64,000 nt of DNA, from the NCBI GenBank assembly GCA_018398805.1, contig JAGFBZ010000571.1:1-64000 (forward strand), written 5' to 3'. Below, piece by piece: positions 57,687 through 64,000 of this stretch (positions within the stretch are counted from its first letter, which is position 1; every line of letters starts with the position of its first letter). The stretch is from Hirundichthys speculiger (Eukaryota > Chordata > Actinopteri > Beloniformes > Exocoetidae). The translations under genes and the position numbers were made by a program. Below the pieces are notes generated by a model. The model saw nothing but the letters and a program-made list of their open reading frames with translations, searched no databases and was not told the DNA's origin.

Positions 57687-59733
57687 CATTATGGCACTGG
57701 CAAGTGATATCCGGAGCAGATGTGGCCCAGAGACCATGAGTTCGGCCGAACATGGGTTGGCTTATGTCATACGGGCCAGATGTGGCTAAAATGTCAGGGC
57801 TGGCTTTGACATGGGTTATGATAATGGTTGTGAGGACCAGTGGTAGCACAAAGTCCTGCAGAAAATGAAGATTTGGGTCATGCCTGGTGGATATGTGGCT
57901 TTGTTTTCTCGGCCACTCTCACCCTGAGTCAACTGCATCAGCCGAAGCAAAATGACTAGCCCCTGTTTCACAACTGTAAAGGCAGTAATCCAGATGGATA
58001 CCAAAGTTAAATGATTTATTTGTTTGCTCATGATCCATTTCTTCATTAGGTTCCATGAAATTTGACAGTTCGTGTATGATGTTGCTGATAAACAGGAAAA
58101 TGCCAATAATTATATTATTATCATCATTATCATATATCATCAGTTTAGTAAAATTGAAATAAAATGCTTTTCCCTAAAAAAAAAATTGTACTTTGTTAAT
58201 GAGAAAAAAACATCAAGAAATCATTCATCACTCACTCACTCATCAAGTCTACAGGAAGTTGGAAATAACTTTTGAGACTTTCACGCTAAAATACTTGCAG
58301 ATCATTGAATTTTTCCTTTTAGGCAGTTTTGTAACATAGCAGGAGGCAGCTGGTATTTGTTATATGTATGTGTGCAAGTGTGAGCAGTGTACGCGGGTCA
58401 TGTGTGACATGTGTGAGGAAAATCACCATTTTCAGCGATGGTCAATGCTCAACCCAGTCGCTTTTCTCACCATGTGCAGAAGGCTGCTATGTTGTGGCCA
58501 TATATTACAGTGAAACAGACAAATGTGTCTGTGTTTGTGTGTTTGCATGTGTGTGTGTGTGTGTTTGCATATGTGTGTGTTCGGAGCTTTTGGTGGGTGG
58601 GCTGATATGTGATTCAGGGAGGCAGTAAAGGGAACACACCAGCATGAAAATGTGACGATGTGTCCCGGAATCAGCACACCCCCTCAACAGTTCAGCTCTC
58701 ACTATGGTAATGATGATGATTATGATGATGCACATAACCATGCATGTGCTTGCAAGTACACATGCAAAAACATGCTCACTGTGCACACATAACTGTAAAG
58801 TTCATGGAGATCTGGTTGAGCGCCCCCTCAAATCTAAACTGTTTTTGCCTCTTGGATGAAACAACATCATAATTCTTCTCTGCCCTCAACTATCCATTGT
58901 CCATAATGAATACACTTCTTCATCTCCAGAGAGTAAATCACAAGAGTGACATAACAAAACACAATCTGTCACTCAGAAACTCAGTCATTAATAACCTGTA
59001 TTTAAGCACTTAACGGACACGGGTCACTTTTTTCAAAACGGGACATACTAAATGTCTGCAACATGCTTTGGTCAAAATATTACAGTGATTATGTTAAAAA
59101 GCATCTTTTCAACCATGTTTTTGCAGCCTGCTCATAAAAGCAAGTTTTTTCCGCCCCTCTTGAGGTGTAATTTTTATGTAATTAGTGGTACGGCTTTGTG
59201 CAATCCACATCTGAGGTCCAGCAAACACAGCAGGACGATGTCTTATCTAGTCTGATCTAGCTCTGTGATGTCACAGTACCCTGAAAATCTGAACAGTGCA
59301 TCATTTATTATTTCCAGATCCCGGTAGCTGCAAAGTGGCTTGTGTTATATCTGAGCTTTTGATTTCTTAGTGACTTCAGACACCCAAATAAATATTCTCA
59401 AGCACATTATTTTAATTATACAACTCCTTTAAGATAAGATCTTTTTATTAGTTCCACCTAAAAACAAAATCATAGCAGGCCATAATATTGAGTCAATGAC
59501 ACAGAAAATGCTCTCAAAAGTGTCAGGTGCAACTATGTCGCAACTGAAAAACAACCAAAAACAAAGCACAAAAAAGTTAAATCTATTTAAGTAAAAGCTT
59601 TTTGACCGATTCTTCAGAAAATGCACCCAACAGTGTTCTAACAAAGGAATGTGTTTCTCATCTGATTTTTGCCCAGGCCGAGTCTCTTCCAGTAGTGTCC
59701 ACTGGTTTCATGGCAGCTGCTCAGAGACAAGAC
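57687..59733. other. Intergenic stretch with microsatellites
   Basis: An (ATT/ATC)-rich tract at ~58100-58140 and a (GT)n tract at ~58528-58580. AAGATAAGATCTTTTTATTA at 59432 resembles an antisense LINE 3' tail. No gene is supported. Confidence 0.5.
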
Positions 59734-60082
59734 ATAGGGCCTGATTTACTAAAGGTTTGCGTGCGTAAAAACGTGTGCAAACTTGACATCACCCGCAAAC
59801 CAATGCGCAAGCTGATTTACTAACAGCGTGCAAAGAGGACTGCGCCTCTCAAATCAGCAAAATAGCACACGCTGTTCATTTAGCACTTTTGCCCTGATGA
59901 ATAAACAATATGGGGCGTACCCGCCAGAAAGCGCAAAATACTGGGAGGGGAAAATGCAAATAGGTTCATTTACCACACGCAATGAGATTTACCAACCCTG
60001 AAAGTAATTGCGGGGATTGTGATTGCGTCTGTATTTAGTACGTTCGAAAGGAAGGTGCTAATCTGTCCAGCATTACGCACCG

Positions 60083-60220
60083 ATGGCTGCTGTTATTGTG
60101 GCAAGGAGGCGACATCGCCAAAATCAAAGAATACGCAGAGAGAGAGTCTTTCGGACTCGTGTAAATTTGTTTGCACATGCAAAAGGAGAAATATTTTATT
60201 TGAATGTTAAATCGAGTATT
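60083..60220 (+). pseudogene. HARBI1-like transposase, N-terminal fragment
   Basis: MAAVIVARRRHRQNQRIRRE then RVFRTRVNLF resembles the basic N-terminal stretch of Harbinger nucleases. The frame then leaves recognisable sequence and no DDE domain follows. Confidence 0.5.
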
Positions 60221-60412
60221 ATTAAGCAAAAGGTTGCCACAGGAGGCACCAGGGTTTCCGTTGTCTGGTAATTGCTGGACTTTGTCTGGTAAAATATGCG
60301 GAAGTCCGGGATTTTATAATCTCTCCGGTCAAAATGTCCGGTGAAAATACTCCTCCCAAGCACAATTTCAGTTGTAATAAAATGGGTTATTTCCACATCA
60401 TTTTATGAAAAA

Positions 60413-60542
60413 GCCCTCGGGATTCTCCCAGAGGAGCTGCTGGAAGCGGCCGGGGGATCTGGACCTCTGAAGCTGCTGCCCCCCAGCGACCCGACTTCGG
60501 ATAAGCGGAAGCTAATGGATGGATGGATGGATGGATGGATGG
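60413..60542 (+). mobile_element. 5'-truncated Rex3 (RTE-type) LINE, 13-bp TSD
   Basis: Only the 3' end is present: CTCGGGATTCTCCCAGAGGA, GCTGCTGGAAGCGGCCGGGG, GACTTCGGATAAGCGGAAG and a (GGAT)n tail. It is flanked by an exact 13-bp duplication ATTTTATGAAAAA at 60400-60412 and 60543-60555. The insertion lies within the Harbinger element. Confidence 0.88.
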
Positions 60543-60703
60543 ATTTTATGAAAAAACATATACTTTTTTTACGAATGAGTAGTGTGTGAGGACGAGTCGG
60601 CTCCAGCCACCTCCACTCATTGATGCCACAGCTGCGCGCAGAGACGCATCTCCGTAATGACAGCGCTCCGCGGTTATGGAGGCTTGAACTTCTCAACGGC
60701 CAC

Positions 60704-60994
60704 TTAACCACCCGTCTTGTTTGCCGAAGTTTTATTAAAGGCCACTTTTTCTTTAGTTCTTCGCCTTATATCTTGCCACCTTCTTTTAACCTCATCTGCC
60801 GTTCTTTTTGTCTTAACTGCATTTATTCTATCGCAGATTTTCTCCCATATTGCGTTTCTTTTGGTAATGTTTAAATTTCTTTGCTTTAGTTCATGAATGT
60901 GTTTATTTGCCTCTTCCACTAATATCTCTAACTCCAACTCGTCAAATTTCATTTTGCGCTTGCGTCTATCCTGCTTTCCATCCAGACTCTCCAT
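60704..60994 (-). CDS. Myb/SANT-like DNA-binding protein of the Harbinger element
   Basis: 96 codons, starting at the ATG at 60994. Basic N terminus (GKQDRRKRKMKFDELELEIL), a helical stretch, then RNAIWEKICDRINAVKTKRT and ADEVKRRWQDIRRRTKEKVA. This is the tri-helical Myb/SANT-like fold with conserved Trp residues found in the second gene of Harbinger transposons, which helps target the nuclease to element ends. It seems truncated at the C terminus: the stop comes shortly after the domain. Intact frame, but its partner nuclease is missing. Confidence 0.8.
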   Translation of the reverse strand: MESLDGKQDRRKRKMKFDELELEILVEEANKHIHELKQRNLNITKRNAIWEKICDRINAVKTKRTADEVKRRWQDIRRRTKEKVAFNKTSANKTGG

Positions 60995-61174
60995 GGCGCA
61001 AACCGTAAGACACGCAACACCTCATTTAAATACTGCGGTTTGCACCCGTTATCAATTGCGCGAGCATTCTTAGTTGATCACCCGCAAAACACACAACAAC
61101 AGCACGCGCAAACGTTTTCAGTGCACACGCAATTTAGTACTCTTTATTTAGGATCTTAGTAAATCAGGCCCATA

Positions 61175-62975
61175 GTCTGGAGCTCATTAAATTCAGTTAA
61201 TGGAGAAGGTTTATGATGTTTTAATATCCCAAAATGACCACGAAGGACTGACCCCAAAGCAAGTCCATCTCCATCAACCCAGATGTTAAAATGTTCACTA
61301 CTGGGCAGCAGAAATAAACATATTCACAGCCTGGTTCAAAAAATTGTTTTGATAGTTAGATTTCCTGGCTTTCCTACAGGAATTCAACAAATCAGAATCC
61401 ACATGAAGACACTTACCTGAACTTACTGGGTTCTGCCTATCTCTCCTTGTTTTCAGGAAGTGTCTCTCCTTGTAATTATTGATCTTTTTCATTCTGAAAT
61501 AAGTAAGGCCTTTTTGGAGCTATCCCAGATGCAGAGCTACTCCAGGAGTACAGAAGATTAAAATAAGATGACTGTAATATTACATACCAAAATCACATTT
61601 TGTGTGGGTCATAATTTCACCTTAAGACATAATCACCAACAGAAATGCACATCCTAAAATTTCTTTTTCCAAGAAAAAGTGTTGCTGTCTTAGGCTGAGA
61701 GCAGCTTCCTGGGTGTTTGTTGGACATTTTTAGAATTTTTCCGGTCTAGAGTCAAAACAAGGCCACTAGCAATGAGATGATTTGATGATGCGCACCCACT
61801 CATTCTCCCCCCAGCTCTCACTCCCATGCTTCAAGCCTCTGCTTTTCTCTTCTGTCCCTTTCATAAACTGTCAGTCACCATCTTTGTCTTAAATCTCATC
61901 AACCCAGCACATCTCTTTTTCTTTCCTAAACAGTCGTGCCTGTCCAATGCAAACACATATGAGTTGATGTATTTGTTTGCGTTTAACTGACGTGTTTACT
62001 GACGTTCACCAGACCGTCGCATTTGTTTTTTGTAGATGACTCAAGACTCACATGTGGACATCAGAAGGCCCCAAAGGACAGGGACAGGATGAGAGAGACT
62101 TTCTGAAGGATAAATGGATTCCTGCATATTTACCCCAAGAAGAACAAACAATAGAGGCAAATAGACCATCAAATAATTTAAACTGCTCAGCTGTTGTCAT
62201 AATTCTAAAATAGACTCATAAATCTATATTCTTTGTTTTAGATCCTGCAACACAAGATGTGATATAGAGTCAGATTACAGGCTAAAAACTCTGACCTGGA
62301 TGGACTTTTTCCTTCAATGCAAACATGGACAAGATGTGGCTTTGCCTATGGTTTTGAGTAGAAGGTACATTAATTATTCAATCTTCATAATAGTCAGTCA
62401 ACAGACTTTAATGAGAACACAAGCCACTGCAAAGATTGGAATGAAGTTGGCAGGCATCAAGCTTACGTAACAGTATGTTCTACTTTACATTGTCATGATG
62501 TATAGTTTTATGTTTTTCTCTTCTGATTTAGTTTTTCTTTGGCCATTTTCAGACATGCATATTGCATACTGTGCTTGCAATGCAGTACACGGTATGTACT
62601 TTCACACAGGTGCTTCTTCACATTTTTGTATGTTATTGCCGTTCCAGTTCAGGTTTAACCTATACATACAGTATTAAAGTATATTTCAGGTGTAAAAGTG
62701 TGTGACAAAACAAAAAAAATTGTAGGTTTAGTGAATCCTGACAATGTGAAACTGTTCATGCATGTCTGTGTGCATTTTTTACTGGGTGATCTTGAAACTG
62801 TCTCTGCAGACACGGGTCCCTGCTGATGTTTGAAGGGTTATAGAGAAATCTCGAAACAGAAAAACAGTAAAACAGCATAATAGGGATCTTACATGGTAAG
62901 TGTAAGAAATAGCAGTCATAGGGTGCCTTGACACAGAGCCCGCAATGTAACAAGGCAGAGTCCTTAACATATAAG
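61175..62975. other. Intergenic stretch without recognised features
   Basis: A/T-rich with only short unsupported frames; nothing recognised on either strand. Confidence 0.5.
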
Positions 62976-63008
62976 GGTGCCTGAGCTGTGATCTCAGTGA
63001 CTGAGGTC

Positions 63009-63430
63009 ATGGCAGCAAGTCGTACTGTACAAGATGTACTTGATTTGATCTCCCAAAATGAGGAAGAAGATATTGATTTGGAGGAAGTGTCAGAGGATGA
63101 AGACAACTTTGATTACACCCCCTCTGATTATGACTCTGAGGGGAGAAGCAGACAGCAGGGGAGAAATACTGGTCAAGAACAACGTTATCAGTCAGTTCTT
63201 ATATGCACATGTAGTTGAGGCAGGATGCCAAAGGAAGATGTTTGAATGACACCAGGACTGACACATCAACAACAATTTTCCCAACACTTTTCAGATTAAG
63301 GACCATGCAGCAATCTGAACCTGGCCCTGTTCAGCAGGTCACTCAAGAACCCAACACAAAGAGACAGAATAGAAGGAGATGCAACTTCATAAAAGGACAC
63401 CAAAACAGGGATATCCTGCTGTTGATGTGA
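63009..63430 (+). pseudogene. Possible piggyBac-like transposase relic with internal deletion
   Basis: From the ATG at 63009 the frame reads MAASRTVQDVLDLISQNEEE then DIDLEEVSEDEDNFDYTPSD. This acidic N terminus resembles piggyBac-derived transposases (a short helix, then a Glu/Asp-rich tract). The frame ends at 63218. Further on, 63322-63400 encodes PVQQVTQEPNTKRQNRRRCN, which could be the start of the C-terminal Cys-rich region. The whole catalytic core would be missing. The identification rests on composition and order only. Confidence 0.35.
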
Positions 63431-64000
63431 GAAGTACATTTACAAGTTTTCTGCTATTAATTTGAATCCACAAATCACTTTTCTGTGAAAAATGTTTATG
63501 TTTTGAGTTCTAAATATTCATAAATGTTTAATTTTTATTGATCATTAAAATTGATGTTAATGAGAATGTTCATGATATTATAGTGAGAGCAGTGTTTAAT
63601 TGATGCAATGCTTATACATGGTTGTATGATATAATCCAACAGTCCTAGAATGTTTTTGCCAGTTGCAATTACAAAAAAAAAAACAAAAATCATACTAAAA
63701 TAATTGTGGCTGTTACATATTCATGCCTTAGTTCAGACAGGACATCATACTGAGCGAAAATGAAATATAAAACCAAGTGATGAAATAACTTCCTGTGAAG
63801 ATATGGGATGTGAACAGAACATAAGGGTTAAACCACTTGATTAATAAAAAAGTGTTGGTCATCTGGTCTGCATGTGTTTGTGAGTGCACAGAAATATCCA
63901 TGTGCAGTGAGCATTTGCAATGCGTGGAGGCAGCCACATCGTGCACCCAGTTTTGAATCAACAAGAAGTAAATGAGGTGAGTGGGGGGCAGAAAGAGTAC
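63431..64000. other. Intergenic stretch to window end
   Basis: No feature recognised. The minus frame 63728-63964 lacks motifs. Confidence 0.5.

Larger units (their letters stand above)
59737..61171. mobile_element. PIF/Harbinger transposon, 1435 bp, non-autonomous, with nested Rex3
   Basis: The terminal inverted repeats are GGGCCTGATTTACTAA (59737) and TTAGTAAATCAGGCCC (ending 61171), perfect over 16 bp. They are flanked by 3-bp duplications ATA (59734-59736 and 61172-61174). Inside are a Myb/SANT-like gene on the minus strand (60704-60994) and a fragment of the N terminus of a HARBI1-like nuclease on the plus strand (60083-60220), the two-gene layout of Harbingers. The nuclease catalytic part is absent. 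A 5'-truncated Rex3 LINE is inserted at 60413-60542. Confidence 0.88.

Overview
The window looks like nuclear DNA of a percomorph-type teleost fish. It has two intron-containing vertebrate genes in the order SLC43A3-RTN4RL2, which from general knowledge are also neighbours on human 11q12. It also has a dense mix of transposon classes typical of fish: DIRS, BEL/Pao, L2/Rex-type and RTE/Rex3-type LINEs, tRNA-derived SINEs, Tc1, hAT, Harbinger and class I endogenous retrovirus. The species and the a/b paralogue status of the genes cannot be read from the sequence.

Layout. 1-4138: minus-strand endogenous retrovirus remnant with one complete LTR and a primer binding site, cut by the window edge. 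4139-~6660: a recent duplicate of the last two exons and 3' flank of slc43a3, carrying a LINE fragment, a SINE and a solo LTR. 6896-8510: tail of a DIRS retrotransposon with a dead tyrosine recombinase and inverted repeats. 8520-15330: intergenic DNA with old Tc1-like, SINE and LINE relics. 15339-43399: slc43a3 on the plus strand, 12 coding exons (491 codons) after one non-coding exon. Its introns hold five DNA transposons with visible target-site duplications. Its 11.7-kb intron 10 holds a LINE split by an almost intact BEL/Pao retrotransposon, plus a truncated Tc1-like element. 44900-46550: second copy of the duplicated LINE and SINE. 51383-57300: rtn4rl2 on the plus strand, four coding exons (460 codons), with TATA box and poly(A) signal. 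57504-64000: a short hAT-like element, a Harbinger element with a nested Rex3 copy, a possible piggyBac relic and otherwise unassigned DNA.

Function. slc43a3 encodes a 12-helix transporter of the SLC43 family; the mammalian orthologue is an equilibrative purine nucleobase carrier. rtn4rl2 encodes a GPI-anchored leucine-rich-repeat receptor of the Nogo-receptor family. They are syntenic neighbours, not a functional operon. The rest of the window is mainly a record of transposon insertion. Several insertions have exact boundaries and target duplications, which gives a relative order of events: SINE into LINE, then segmental duplication, then solo LTR; BEL into LINE; Rex3 into Harbinger. I did not find a convincing new biological system. 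The most informative items are the partial slc43a3 duplication with its frameshifted last exon, the nested BEL-in-LINE intron, and an 8-bp-TSD element carrying a THAP-like exon.
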